The notes under the pieces are model-generated. The model saw only the letters and a program-made list of their open reading frames with translations, searched no databases and was not told the origin of the DNA. From Pseudomonas azadiae (GTDB lineage Bacteria; Pseudomonadota; Gammaproteobacteria; Pseudomonadales; Pseudomonadaceae): a stretch of DNA of 64,000 bases. The position numbers and the translations under genes were made by a program. Positions within the stretch are counted from its first letter, which is position 1, and every line of letters begins with the position of its first letter. Positions 17,534 to 28,084 of the stretch are shown piece by piece. The DNA is taken from positions 1,984,001 to 2,048,000 of the forward strand of contig NZ_JAHSTY010000002.1 in the NCBI RefSeq assembly GCF_019145355.1. The letters are read 5' to 3'.

Positions 17534-18358
17534 TTATTGAGCCGCCAGAATAAACCGCTCGATGGCCTCAGCCGCGCCGTCCTCGATATTACTCCCGGTG
17601 ACTACGTTGGCCTGGCGCTTGACGGTTTCTTCGGCCTGGCCCATGGCAATCGACAAACCGGCCACGTGAAACATCGCCGGGTCATTGCCGCCATCGCCGA
17701 TCGCCGCGGTCTGCTCGATAGGCACACCCAGGTGCGCCGCGAGCGTCTTCAAGGCCTCGCCCTTGTTGGCCAGCATCGCGGTCACGTCCAGGTACACCGG
17801 CTGCGAACGTGACACCTGGGCCAGCCCCTGCACCTTGGGGTGCAATTGCGCTTCCAGCTCCACCAGCAACTGCGTGTTATTGCTGGCAGCGACTATCTTG
17901 TCGACCCGGTCCAGGTACGGCTCGAAACTCTCCACCACCACCGGCCCGTAGCCCAGGCCGTGGGCCTCGCGCGGTTCCATCGGCCCTGGCGGGTCGCGGC
18001 GCAGCCAGTCGCCATCGGCAAATACCCACACTTCCACCTCCGGCTGCGCTGAGAACAACGCCAAAGTCACCAACGCTGCCTCCGCCGGCAAATGGTGGGC
18101 GACCAGGATGCTGCCATCCGGGTTGATCAACGTACCGCCGTTAAAACCCGCCACCGGCACGTCGATGCCGAAGGTTTCCACCAGGTGCAGCATCGCCTTC
18201 GGCGGGCGCCCGCTGGCCAGGCTGAAAAACACCCCGGCCTCACGCAATGCACGCACCGCATCGGCGGTGCGCTGGCTGAGGCTGTGATCCGGATGCAGCA
18301 AGGTGCCGTCCACATCGCTGAGGATAAAACGGATGGGATGAATCGCTGCGTCACTCAT
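17534..18358 (-). CDS. HAD-superfamily Cof-type sugar-phosphate phosphatase
   Basis: 274 residues. HAD motif I is DVDGTLL (D15, D17), motif II is the SGR of FFSLASGRPP, the conserved lysine lies in MLANKGEALK, and motif IV is GDGGNDPAMF. The C2B cap between them places it in the Cof/YbiV subfamily of phosphatases acting on sugar phosphates or flavin/pyridoxal phosphates. Its ATG overlaps the zwf stop (ATGA), so it is coupled to the gnd-zwf operon, which suggests a role with hexose-phosphate metabolites. Exact substrate unknown. Confidence 0.9.
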   Translation of the reverse strand: MSDAAIHPIRFILSDVDGTLLHPDHSLSQRTADAVRALREAGVFFSLASGRPPKAMLHLVETFGIDVPVAGFNGGTLINPDGSILVAHHLPAEAALVTLALFSAQPEVEVWVFADGDWLRRDPPGPMEPREAHGLGYGPVVVESFEPYLDRVDKIVAASNNTQLLVELEAQLHPKVQGLAQVSRSQPVYLDVTAMLANKGEALKTLAAHLGVPIEQTAAIGDGGNDPAMFHVAGLSIAMGQAEETVKRQANVVTGSNIEDGAAEAIERFILAAQ

Positions 18359-19874
18359 CCGAGTCTGTGCCAGGTACGGCCGTCGCGGGCCAGCAATGCA
18401 TCGGACGCGGCCGGACCATCTTCACCCGCCTTGTAGGCCTGGATTCCGTCGTCTTCCTTCCAGGCATCGAGGAAGGGCTGCACCGCGCGCCAGCCGTTCT
18501 CGATGTTGTCGGCGCGCTGGAACAGGGTCTGGTCGCCGGTCATGCAGTCGTAGATCAGGGTTTCATACCCGGTCGACGGTTGCATTTCGAAGAAGTCCTT
18601 GTAGGCGAAGCCCAACTGGATATTGGCCATGTCCAGGGTCGGCCCGGGCTTTTTCGCCAGCAGGTCGAACCACATGCCTTCATTGGGCTGGATCTGGATC
18701 TTCAGGTAGGTGGGCTTGAGCTCATCCACCTCGGTGTCGCGAAACTGCGCATAGGGCGCGGGCTTGAAGCAGATCACGATTTCGGTGTCGCGCACGCTCA
18801 TGCGCTTGCCCGTGCGCAGGTAGAACGGCACGCCGACCCAGCGCCAGTTGTCGATCATCACCTTGAGGGCGACGAAGGTCTCGGTGCTGCTGTCAGGCGC
18901 GACGTTGGCCTCTTCGCGATAACCGGGCAATGGTTTGCCGGCGATTTCACCGGCGGTGTACTGCCCGCGTACCGAGTTGGCCCGCGCATCTTCCAGGGAC
19001 CAGGGGCGTACCGCGCCGATCACCTTGGCTTTTTCACCGCGCACGGCGTCGGCACCAAAGGCTGCGGGCGGTTCCATGGCGACCATGGCCAGCAACTGAA
19101 ACAGGTGGTTGGGCACCATGTCGCGCAGGGTGCCGGTCTTCTCGAAGAAATTGCCACGGGTCTCCACGCCGACGGTTTCGGCGGCGGTGATTTGCACGTG
19201 ATCAATGTAATGGTTGTTCCAGAACGCTTCGAACAGCACGTTGGAGAAACGGCTGATCAGAATGTTCTGCACCGTTTCCTTGCCCAGGTAATGGTCGATG
19301 CGATAGATCTGCTTTTCGCTCATCACTTTGAGCAGGCAGGCGTTCAGCGCCTCGGCGGTGGCCAGGTCGGAGCCGAAGGGCTTTTCGATGACCACGCGAC
19401 GGAAACTGTCGTCGGTCTCGGTCAGCAAACCGGCACTGCCCAGGCGCTGCACCACGTCACTGAAGAAGCGCGGCGCGGTGGCCAGGTAGAACACCGCGTT
19501 GCCGGTGCCGCTGTCGGCGATTTTCCTGCCGATGTCGGCGTAGGTGCTGTCGTCGAGGAAGTCACCCTCGACGTAGCTGATGCCCTTGGCCAACTGCGCC
19601 CACAACGCCGGATCGAGCGCGTTATCGGCATTGCCCTTGACCTTGCTCGCGGCCTCGGTACGAATGAAATCTTCGAGTTTCTTGGCGAAGTCGGCGTCGC
19701 TGATGGCGTTGTGATCAACGCCGACAATGCGCAAGCCATCGCCCAGCAGCCCGTCGCGGCTCAGGTTGTACAACGCCGGCATCAGCAGGCGCTTGACCAG
19801 GTCACCGTGGGCGCCGAACAGAAACAAGGTGGTGGGCGGTGCGGGTTCGGCCTTGAGTTTCTTGCCGTTGGCGG

Positions 19875-19878
<4 letters not shown>
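18355..19878 (-). CDS. zwf: Glucose-6-phosphate 1-dehydrogenase
   Basis: 507 residues, the usual size. NAD(P)-binding GAHGDL motif at 22-27 (the family's GxxGDL), EKPFG at 165-169, and the active-site signature RIDHYLGK at 193-200. It oxidises glucose 6-phosphate to 6-phosphogluconolactone, feeding the Entner-Doudoroff and oxidative pentose phosphate routes. It is the middle gene of gnd-zwf-HAD; its start overlaps the gnd stop by four bases (ATGA) and its stop overlaps the HAD start. It is separate from the more usual Pseudomonas zwf-pgl-eda cluster, so it is probably one of several G6PDH isozymes. Confidence 0.95.
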
Positions 19879-20858
<980 letters not shown>

Positions 20859-21128
20859 GTGCTGATGCTCCTAACTTCTAAAAAATGTGTGACATAGTTT
20901 ATAGCGCAATGAGGCTAATGAGGGTTAGTCCAGAGCGGATCCATCTAGTTTCATGGTAAAAAAATGCCATCGTTTCAGCATCACGCAACAAAAAGTCACA
21001 CGACCATCAAAAATAAAAAAGTTCCATTGCCCGCGAAAAGAATTCAGAATTGCCCTGACTGATGCCGAGAACCTCGACTCAAGCGTTCTGGCACACCCGC
21101 GACACACCGGCTATTTGCGAGGTAAGCA

Positions 21129-21311
21129 ATGAGCACTGCACACCAGATGTCCCGTCCTCCACAGACGCTCTATGTCTCTATCCGACGCGATGAGCTGCGC
21201 CAGTTGAAAGACGAGCGCGAACAGCTGCAGCAGGAAGTCCTGCGCCTGCGCGCTCATATCATCCAGGCCCAGCTTGACCACTCCACCGGTGTGCAACCCG
21301 CGCTCTGCTGA
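21129..21311 (+). CDS. Small coiled-coil protein, unknown function
   Basis: 60 residues. The central part (about 18-50, RRDELRQLKDEREQLQQEV…) is a strong heptad-rich helix with many Leu/Gln/Glu. AGGT precedes the ATG by 7 bases. There is no signal peptide and no recognised family. Divergent from gnd and upstream of the eptC-like gene on the same strand. Confidence 0.55.
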   Translation: MSTAHQMSRPPQTLYVSIRRDELRQLKDEREQLQQEVLRLRAHIIQAQLDHSTGVQPALC

Positions 21312-21394
21312 ACCTCGTCATCGCTTTGTAAGATAAACCCTACAAAAATCTCACAAAGTTTTCACACGCCATTCCCGATACTCCCGCCCCCAAG

Positions 21395-21417
21395 GGCCAC
21401 CCCATGCAAGGGTGGCC
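21395..21417 (+). terminator. Stem-loop downstream of the small coiled-coil gene
   Basis: GGCCACCC (21395-21402) pairs with GGGTGGCC (21410-21417) around a 7-base loop; the downstream sequence TCTGTTG is only weakly T-rich. Confidence 0.5.
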
Positions 21418-21472
21418 TCTGTTGCGCGCAGCCCTGCGCGCCAACTGAAAAATTACCGGGTTGGAGCGCTGG

Positions 21473-23230
21473 ATGGCGATGTTCGAACGCAGCACGAAGT
21501 CTGCGAAAAGCTTTGACTGGGCCGGTCTCGGCTGGCTATTCCTGTTTTTCTGGTACTTCTCGGGTATTACCCAGCTACTGATCCAGCTCAGCGGCACATC
21601 CGGCTTCAGCGGTTTCCGCCAAGCGTTCTTCATGAGTGCGATCTGGCTGGCGCCGCTGCTGGTCTTTCCCCGCCGTACGCGCTTGCTCGCCGCCTTGATC
21701 GGCGTGGTCTTGTGGGCCTGCTCCATGGCCAGCCTGGGTTATTTCTTCATCTACCAGCAGGAATTCTCGCAGAGCGTCATCTTCATCATGTTCGAGTCGA
21801 ACATCTCTGAAGCCGGCGAATACGCTACCCAGTATTTCGCCTGGTGGATCGTGCTGGCGTTCATTGCCCACACCGCCGTGGCTGTTTTCCTCTGGACCCG
21901 CGTGCGCCCGGTGTACCTGCCGCGTGGCCAGGCAATGCTGGCGGCGACGGCGATTCTGGTAGGCGTCATCGGCTACCCGCTGGTCAAGCAGATCGCCCGC
22001 AGCGACACCCTGGACGACGCCATCGACCGCTTTGAATCGCGCATCGAGCCCGCCGTGCCGTGGCAGATGATCGTTGCCTACCGTCGCTACACCGAACAGC
22101 TGGACAACATGCAGGGCATGCTCGACAGCGCCAGCCAGATCCCGCCGCTGACCAACCTCAAGGACAGCATGGCTGGCCAGCCGTCGACCCTGGTGCTGGT
22201 GATCGGCGAGTCCACCAACCGCCAGCGTATGAGCCTCTACGGGTACCCGCGCAACACCACGCCGGAGCTGGACAAGCTGCGCGATCAATTGGCGGTGTTC
22301 GACAATGTCATCACCCCGCGCCCCTACACCATCGAAGCGCTGCAACAGGTGCTGACCTTCGCCGACGAAGAAAACCCCGACCTGTACCTCAAGACGCCTT
22401 CGATTGTCAGTGTGATGAAACAGGCCGGCTACAAGACCTACTGGATCACCAACCAGCAGACCATGACCAAGCGCAACACCATGCTCACGACGTTTTCCGA
22501 ACAGGCCGACGAGCAGGTGTACCTGAACAACAACCGCAACCAGAACGCCCGTCAATACGACGGCGACGTGCTGGCGCCGTTTTCCAAGGCCTTGGCCGAT
22601 CCGGCCGAGCGCAAGTTCATCGTGGTGCATTTGCTGGGCACCCACATGAGCTACCAGTATCGCTATCCGCCGACCTTCGACAAATTCACCGACCGCCAGG
22701 GCGTGCCGGCGGGCGTGAGCGACGCTCAACTGCCCACCTACAACAGCTACGACAATGCCGTGCTGTACAACGATTTTGTAGTGTCGAGCCTGATCAAGGA
22801 CTACGCCAAGACCGACCCCAACGGCTTCCTGCTGTACTTGTCGGACCATGGCGAAGACGTCTTCGACTCAACCGGCCACGACACCCTGGGGCGTAACGAA
22901 AGCAAACCGACCGCCCCGATGTACACCATTCCGTTCATGGCCTATGCCTCGCCGAAATGGCGTGAAAGCCACGACTGGAGCTTTGCCGGTGACTTGCAGC
23001 GGCCTTACAGCAGCTCGCAGTTGATTCACACCTGGGCCGACTTGGCCGGGCTGAGCTTCAATGAGCTGGACCGCACCAAAAGCCTGGTCAGCGACAGCTT
23101 CACGCCGCGCCCGCAGATGATCGGCAACCCCTACCTGCGCCAGCAAAAAGCCTTGATCGATTTCAGCCTGATCAAGCCGAAAAAGGTGAGCGCGACAGAC
23201 GTGGTGCTCCAGGAAAAACCGGCGCCGTAA
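21473..23230 (+). CDS. eptC: Phosphoethanolamine transferase, EptC/CptA type (LPS core)
   Basis: 585 residues from the ATG at 21473 (GGAG six bases upstream; alternative ATG at 21479). The N-terminal ~165 residues hold about five membrane helices, followed by a periplasmic sulfatase-fold catalytic domain: IGESTNRQRMSLYGYPR with nucleophile T248, LYLSDHGEDVFD and GRNESKPTAPMYTIPF supplying metal ligands. Block by block it resembles E. coli EptC (FSQSVIFIMFESN, RPYTIEALQQ, YKTYWITNQQTMT, VVHLLGTHMSY). It moves phosphoethanolamine from PE to the LPS heptose region at the inner-membrane outer face, which can affect membrane stability and peptide resistance. Placed directly upstream of a Fur box and siderophore receptor, but likely transcribed on its own. 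Confidence 0.92.
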   Translation: MAMFERSTKSAKSFDWAGLGWLFLFFWYFSGITQLLIQLSGTSGFSGFRQAFFMSAIWLAPLLVFPRRTRLLAALIGVVLWACSMASLGYFFIYQQEFSQSVIFIMFESNISEAGEYATQYFAWWIVLAFIAHTAVAVFLWTRVRPVYLPRGQAMLAATAILVGVIGYPLVKQIARSDTLDDAIDRFESRIEPAVPWQMIVAYRRYTEQLDNMQGMLDSASQIPPLTNLKDSMAGQPSTLVLVIGESTNRQRMSLYGYPRNTTPELDKLRDQLAVFDNVITPRPYTIEALQQVLTFADEENPDLYLKTPSIVSVMKQAGYKTYWITNQQTMTKRNTMLTTFSEQADEQVYLNNNRNQNARQYDGDVLAPFSKALADPAERKFIVVHLLGTHMSYQYRYPPTFDKFTDRQGVPAGVSDAQLPTYNSYDNAVLYNDFVVSSLIKDYAKTDPNGFLLYLSDHGEDVFDSTGHDTLGRNESKPTAPMYTIPFMAYASPKWRESHDWSFAGDLQRPYSSSQLIHTWADLAGLSFNELDRTKSLVSDSFTPRPQMIGNPYLRQQKALIDFSLIKPKKVSATDVVLQEKPAP

Positions 23231-23233
23231 CAC

Positions 23234-23252
23234 AAAGATAACAATCATTCTC
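23234..23252 (+). promoter_or_regulatory. Fur box upstream of the siderophore receptor
   Basis: AAAGATAACAATCATTCTC matches GATAATGATAATCATTATC at 13 of 19 positions, including a continuous AATCATT core. It lies about 90 bases before the receptor gene, which suggests iron repression by Fur. Confidence 0.65.
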
Positions 23253-23344
23253 GTTTAAACCTAAAGTTCCCCTCCTCCTTTCGTCTTTGAACCAAGGCCT
23301 GTGCCGACCGGACAGGCCGCAAAGACGACAAGGAGCCACCCGCG

Positions 23345-25570
23345 ATGTTCGCGCCTTTCACTCGTTCCATGACCTTCACCCTCGGCCTCTTCAGCCTGGT
23401 ATTAAGCCCAGAGCTGCTGGCCGAAACCGACCCCGAGCGCAAACCCCTCGAGCTGGGCGCCACGCGCATCAGCGCCGATGACTTGGGAGCCACCACCGAG
23501 CATACCGGGGCCTACACCACCGGTTCGATGAGCACCGCCACCCGCCTCAACCTGTCCGTTAAGGACACCCCACAATCGATCTCGGTGACCACTCGCCAGC
23601 AGATGGATGATTTCAATCTCAATACCCTCACCGAGGTGTTGCGCCAGACTACAGGGGTCAACGTCCAGCACAATGACTCCGACCGCGTGTCCTATTCATC
23701 ACGTGGCTACAGCATCGCCAACTTCCAGGTTGACGGAATGCTCAATACATTCGGCTTCATGAAGTCCGACGCCGACACCATCATCTATGACCGCATCGAA
23801 GTGGTCCGCGGCGCCACGGGCTTGACCACCGGTGCCGGCGACCCCTCCGCCACGGTCAACATGGTGCGCAAGCGCCCTACCGCCCAGTGGCAGGCGCAAA
23901 CCGGGGTAAAGGCCGGCAGCTACGACACCTATTACAGCTATGTGGACGTGGGCGGCCCGCTGGCATTCGAAGGCAGGCTGCGCGGGCGGACGGTGCTGGC
24001 GTACCGCGACAGCCAGTCCTGGCGTGACAACTACGGACTGCAGCGAGCGGTCGGCTACGGCATCCTTGAGGGCGATCTGTCTGACGATACCGTGTTGGCC
24101 GTAGGCTTCGATTACCAGAACAAGCAAGTACAAGGCACCTCCTGGGGCACCGTGCCTTACTGGAACAGCCAAGGTGGCAAGGCCGGCCTCTCACGTTCCA
24201 CCAATATGGCGGCACACTGGAGTTCCTGGCCGCTCACGGACAAGACCACCTTCGCCACCCTCGACCATCGATTGAGCGGCGACTGGCACTTGAAGGCGGC
24301 CTACACCCACCGCCAGAGCGACACGGACGGCAAGGTGTACTACGGCGGTGCGGGTTTCCCCAATGACGACCGCAGCGGCATGACCGCCTGGGCAAGCCAC
24401 ATGCGCGGCACTTCCAGAATGGAGGCGGTGGACCTCAACCTGTCCGGCACCTACGCCCTGCTCGGCCGCGAACATGCACTGATGATGGGTTACGGCGAGG
24501 CCGCGCAACGCGACGTTTCTCCGGTGATGCGCAACAGCATTCCTAACAGCTACTACAACATTGAAGACTGGAAATACATGAGCGGGATCGGCAAGTTCCC
24601 CGACACCGTCACCGACCTCAAGGGCGAGCACAGCAGCAAGCAACAGAAAGCCGGCTACCTGGCAACGCGCCTGAGCCTCACCGACCGCCTGCACGCGGTA
24701 CTGGGCAGCCGTTATGGCAGCTGGGAACTCGAAAGCGCCGCGCCCACCTATGATGACAACGACCAATTGCTCAGGGCCAACAAGGCCCGCCAGACCCACA
24801 ATGACATGTGGACGCCCTATGCCGGCCTGCTCTATGACATCACCCCGCACTACACCGTGTATGCCAGCTACACCGACATCTTCAAGCCCCAGAGTGTCAA
24901 GGACGTCAACAAGAAATACCTGGAGCCCGTGGTGGGCAGCAACTATGAAGTGGGCCTCAAGGGCAGCCTGCTCAACGAACGCTTGAACGTGGCGGCGGCC
25001 TATTTCTGGAGCAAACAGGACAACGTTGCCGAACGGGATGACTCGGTGCCGCCCAACCCGACCACAGGCGAGGAGTACTACAAGTCCGGCGGTAAAGGGA
25101 ACAAGGTCAATGGCTTCGAACTGGAGGTGGCCGGCGAAGTGATGCCGGACTGGAACCTGAGCGCAGGCTACACCTACACCCACTCGCTCAATGGCTCGGA
25201 CAAACGCAACAACACCGGGCAACCGCTGAACCTGCTGAAGGTGTCCAGCGCCTATCGGCTGCCGGGCGCATGGCGCAACCTGACCGTAGGTGGCGCCGTC
25301 AATTGGCAGAGCGATATCCATGAGTTCGGTAACAGGCCGACGGGGCAGCGCGTTGGCAACAGGCTGGTCACCGAGCGGGCGAAAATCACCCAGCAGGCCT
25401 ACACCGTGGTCAACCTGATGTCCCGCTACCAGTTCGACGAGCACGTTTCGGCGTCAATCAACGTCAACAACCTATTTGATAAAAAATATTACGAACGTGT
25501 CGGCTTCTATAACGGTGTCTATTGGGGCGACCCGCGCACTGTAACGCTCGCATTGGACTGGAAACTTTAA
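23345..25570 (+). CDS. TonB-dependent siderophore receptor, FhuE-like
   Basis: 741 residues; AAGGAG 10 bases before the ATG. Signal peptide about 1-27 (…SPELLA). Plug domain about 70-180 with DTPQSISVTTRQQMDDF, the 'RGYSIANFQVDG' block and RIEVVRGATGL; then a 22-strand barrel with terminal NNLFDKKYYERVG and VTLALDWKL. The mature N-terminus runs directly into the plug, so there is no STN signalling domain and it probably does not act through FecR. The SRGYxIxNFxVDG block and the conserved GEEYYKSGGKGN segment resemble the hydroxamate (ferric-coprogen/rhodotorulate) FhuE group; the ligand is inferred. It follows a Fur box. Confidence 0.9.
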   Translation: MFAPFTRSMTFTLGLFSLVLSPELLAETDPERKPLELGATRISADDLGATTEHTGAYTTGSMSTATRLNLSVKDTPQSISVTTRQQMDDFNLNTLTEVLRQTTGVNVQHNDSDRVSYSSRGYSIANFQVDGMLNTFGFMKSDADTIIYDRIEVVRGATGLTTGAGDPSATVNMVRKRPTAQWQAQTGVKAGSYDTYYSYVDVGGPLAFEGRLRGRTVLAYRDSQSWRDNYGLQRAVGYGILEGDLSDDTVLAVGFDYQNKQVQGTSWGTVPYWNSQGGKAGLSRSTNMAAHWSSWPLTDKTTFATLDHRLSGDWHLKAAYTHRQSDTDGKVYYGGAGFPNDDRSGMTAWASHMRGTSRMEAVDLNLSGTYALLGREHALMMGYGEAAQRDVSPVMRNSIPNSYYNIEDWKYMSGIGKFPDTVTDLKGEHSSKQQKAGYLATRLSLTDRLHAVLGSRYGSWELESAAPTYDDNDQLLRANKARQTHNDMWTPYAGLLYDITPHYTVYASYTDIFKPQSVKDVNKKYLEPVVGSNYEVGLKGSLLNERLNVAAAYFWSKQDNVAERDDSVPPNPTTGEEYYKSGGKGNKVNGFELEVAGEVMPDWNLSAGYTYTHSLNGSDKRNNTGQPLNLLKVSSAYRLPGAWRNLTVGGAVNWQSDIHEFGNRPTGQRVGNRLVTERAKITQQAYTVVNLMSRYQFDEHVSASINVNNLFDKKYYERVGFYNGVYWGDPRTVTLALDWKL

Positions 25571-25590
25571 ATACGCTTGTACATGAACTT

Positions 25591-25616
25591 CAACCTTAAC
25601 GAAATCGTTAAGGTTG
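25591..25616. promoter_or_regulatory. 11-bp perfect inverted repeat, candidate operator
   Basis: CAACCTTAACG (25591-25601) and CGTTAAGGTTG (25606-25616) are perfect reverse complements around AAAT. A second smaller repeat, TTAAGC-TTC-GCTTAA, lies at 25629-25643. Both sit between the receptor stop and the small periplasmic gene, with no T-tract, so an operator for that gene fits better than a terminator. Confidence 0.6.
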
Positions 25617-25720
25617 GAGGTTGCGCAGTTAAGCTTCGCTTAATCGAGCCTGCACATAATCGGCCCCACGAGTCTGATCCAACCGAACAGACCCACTCAC
25701 ACTTTATGGGAATACCGACA

Positions 25721-25924
25721 ATGAAACTTTCAACTTTGATACTGGCTGGCCTGATGACCCTGACCTCTGCCGCAGCCTTCGCTGAAGGGGGTTCCGAGCG
25801 TTCGAAGCAGTTCTACGCCAACTTCAACTTCATTCAGGAACAGGCTCAGGAAAAAGCCGAGCAAACGGCCTCCAGCGATGTCAAGCATGTAAACTCCGAT
25901 GACACCCAGCATCCGAAAAGTTGA
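25721..25924 (+). CDS. Small secreted/periplasmic protein, possibly PtrA N-terminal-like
   Basis: 67 residues from the ATG at 25721 (MKLSTLILAG…), which gives a clean signal peptide cut after AAAFA at about residue 20. Mature part EGGSERSKQFYANFNFIQEQAQEKAEQ is helical and polar. Many Pseudomonas small proteins with an 'AEGGxxRS' mature start are annotated as PtrA N-terminal-domain proteins, often metal- or stress-induced; I offer that only as a likeness. Upstream in-frame ATGs at 25577 and 25706 would bury the signal peptide or lack a better ribosome site. Its leader holds two inverted repeats; a terminator follows. Confidence 0.7.
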   Translation: MKLSTLILAGLMTLTSAAAFAEGGSERSKQFYANFNFIQEQAQEKAEQTASSDVKHVNSDDTQHPKS

Positions 25925-25973
25925 TTGACCGTAATACCCTTTGTCATTCCGCTCCGTTGGCAAAGGCTAACTT

Positions 25974-25998
25974 GGCGCCATGTATTGGCGCCTTTTTT
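25974..25998 (+). terminator. Intrinsic terminator
   Basis: GGCGCC (25974-25979), a 7-base loop and GGCGCC (25987-25992) followed by six T residues. Confidence 0.8.
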
Positions 25999-26019
25999 AT
26001 TGGGCGTTAAATAGCGACT

Positions 26020-26511
26020 TTAGAGTGGCTTACTCCAGAACAGCATCTTTCCATACGCCGGATCAAACTGAGCGCCATCAAACCCGAACTTGCGGTACGC
26101 CGACTTCGCTACTTCGTTGCCCTCGAGCACTTCCAGAGTGATTTTGCAGCAGCCGCGTTGACGGGCGATTTCCTCGACCTTCTGCAGCATCTTCTGACTC
26201 AAGCCCAAGCCACGAAACGCGTCCATGACCGCCACGTCGTGCACATTGACCAATGGGCGGCAGGCGAACGTCGAGAAGCCTTCAAAACAATTCACCAACC
26301 CGGCGGGCTCGCCATTCACAAACGCCAATACGCTGAACGCATGTGCACGCTTGGCCAATTCGGCCGGCAGTTGTTGCAGCAGGTCGGGGTCCAGGCTGTG
26401 CCCGCCGCCCATAGGGTGTTCGGCGTAATGGTTGAGTACCAGGGCGATGGCTTCGGCATGCACGGCGTTGGTGTAGCTGGCTTGCAGCACCAGGATGTCA
26501 GGGGTGTCCAT
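26020..26511 (-). CDS. GNAT-family N-acetyltransferase
   Basis: 163 residues from the ATG at 26511, which directly follows a purine-rich GAGGAAGGA; an upstream ATG at 26535 is less well placed. GNAT motifs: beta4 VHDVAVMDAFRGLGLSQKML (acetyl-CoA pyrophosphate loop R/Q-x-x-G-x-G/A = RGLGLS) and CCKITLEVLEGNEVAKSAYRKFGF. Substrate cannot be predicted. Convergent with the small periplasmic gene, with the terminator between them. Confidence 0.88.
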   Translation of the reverse strand: MDTPDILVLQASYTNAVHAEAIALVLNHYAEHPMGGGHSLDPDLLQQLPAELAKRAHAFSVLAFVNGEPAGLVNCFEGFSTFACRPLVNVHDVAVMDAFRGLGLSQKMLQKVEEIARQRGCCKITLEVLEGNEVAKSAYRKFGFDGAQFDPAYGKMLFWSKPL

Positions 26512-26684
26512 TTCCTTCCTCGATAACGGCAGCAAGGGAATCGCTCCCTTTGAGGGTCACGATTGTAAACGCGCAGCCACCATCCGATGAAGGAGATTAA
26601 CTACAAATGCGCGCCTGAAACCGCGAAATCCGTGCCGCTAAAAAGGCCTGGACACCGCGCCGCAGGCGTTTTTTCGTACCTGTT

Positions 26685-27788
26685 TTAGCCAAAACGCTGC
26701 AACTGCATTTCCTGCAAACGGCTCAAGGTACGACGGAAGGGAAACGCCAGGTAACCCTCGGTATAGAGCTGTTCGAGGGGTACCCGAGCCTCGATATACA
26801 AAGGCACCCTGCGGTCGTAGCACTCGTCCACCAGTGCGATGAACCGACGCACGCCATCGTCGTGCACCGACAGTTGCGGCAATTCGCGGTCACCGGCCTC
26901 CACACGCCGGGCGCCATCTTCGGTGCCCCGGGCTATTCGGCCCGGGCGCTGTTTAGCGCTGAGATTGGGGACTTCGCCCAGCAGAATGGCCTTGAAACGA
27001 TCGCACAGCAGCATGAAGTCCATCGCCGCCAGCGGTTGTTCGCACAAATCGGCGTAACGGCACCAAAGCACGGTTTCACCGGACTGGACCGCGAGGATAG
27101 AACGATGGCCGACGATGATCGGTCCGCTGCTGACGGCCTGCCCTTCGACCAACGGCTTGAACACGCTGGCCAGCGCACTGGGCTCGTTCACCCAGTAACG
27201 CTGCAGACTTGCGCCAGGGTGCAGGCGATGATCCTCGGCGCCATCCACTGCCACCACCTGCATGTGCTGCGTTATCGCCGCAATGCCTGGCAAGAACCGA
27301 TCGCGGTTGAAACCATCGGCATACAACTGGCCGGGCGGCTGGTTGGACGTGCAGACCATCACCACGCCCTCCTCGAACATCACTTGGAACAAGCGGCCAA
27401 GAATGATCGCGTCACCAATGTCATTGACGAACAGCTCGTCGAAGCACAACACGCGCACCGCCTGGCCCAGTTCCTTGGCCAAGGCCTGCAACGGGTCCTG
27501 GGTGCCGGTCAGCTGGAACAGACGTTGATGCACCCAGCCCATGAAGTGATGAAAATGCTGGCGCCGCGCTGGCATTCGCAGACTTTGATAGAACTGATCC
27601 ATCAGCCAGGTCTTGCCACGGCCAACCGGGCCCCACAAGTAGACGCCACAAATCGGCGCGCGGCCTTGATGCAGGGCCGCGTGGCAATCTTGCAAGGCGT
27701 CCACCGCCCTGCGCTGGGCGTCGTCGGCAACGAAACCCTGTTGGGCGATGGCGTATTGGTAGGCCGCGAGGGGCGAGTCGATAGTCAT
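26685..27788 (-). CDS. zapE: Cell-division ATPase ZapE (AFG1-like)
   Basis: 367 residues. Walker A GPVGRGKTWLMDQF (about 53-66), Walker B VLCFDELFVND, and the AFG1 family blocks HFHHFMGWVH and TSNQPPGQLYADGFNRDRFLP. ZapE is a cytoplasmic P-loop ATPase associated with the Z-ring in E. coli, in the same family as mitochondrial AFG1/LACE1. It stands alone; the ribosome site is weak. Downstream (26536-26684) no gene is seen. Confidence 0.93.
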   Translation of the reverse strand: MTIDSPLAAYQYAIAQQGFVADDAQRRAVDALQDCHAALHQGRAPICGVYLWGPVGRGKTWLMDQFYQSLRMPARRQHFHHFMGWVHQRLFQLTGTQDPLQALAKELGQAVRVLCFDELFVNDIGDAIILGRLFQVMFEEGVVMVCTSNQPPGQLYADGFNRDRFLPGIAAITQHMQVVAVDGAEDHRLHPGASLQRYWVNEPSALASVFKPLVEGQAVSSGPIIVGHRSILAVQSGETVLWCRYADLCEQPLAAMDFMLLCDRFKAILLGEVPNLSAKQRPGRIARGTEDGARRVEAGDRELPQLSVHDDGVRRFIALVDECYDRRVPLYIEARVPLEQLYTEGYLAFPFRRTLSRLQEMQLQRFG

Positions 27789-27860
27789 GCCGGCCAGTAT
27801 GACCTACGAAGAAAGCTGCTGGCGTAAAAAAGGCCTCAAATGGCCATCGTCTGACCCACC

Positions 27861-28007
27861 GCTTTCGCAGCCTCGTTAAAGCTCGACAGCTCCCACAGGG
27901 GATCGGCTTTTGCCGGTTGGGTTTGCGGTGTAGCGACTGGCGCCCTCTCAACAACGCCGCCGCTCAACTGTGGGAGCTGTCGAGCCCCGGCGAGGCTGCG
28001 AAGGCGG
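27861..28007. repeat. Palindromic intergenic repeat pair between zapE and pepN
   Basis: GCTCGACAGCTCCCACAG (27881-27898) is perfectly inverted at 27968-27985, and the homology extends outward on both sides (TCGCAGCCTCG with CGAGGCTGCGA). It carries the GTGGGAGC core found in the other REP-like elements. It fills most of the 296-base gap; no gene is supported in it. Confidence 0.85.
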
Positions 28008-28084
28008 CGGCATGGCTGGCAAGTGCTTCGCCTGACCCACCGCTATCGCTGCCTCTCTGGTGCCAAACAACTCAGCGAAGCGGC

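Noticed and set aside
23345..25570. Idea that this TonB receptor signals through the FecR gene at 9.3 kb
   Set aside because: The mature N-terminus goes straight into the plug; there is no STN domain to contact FecR.
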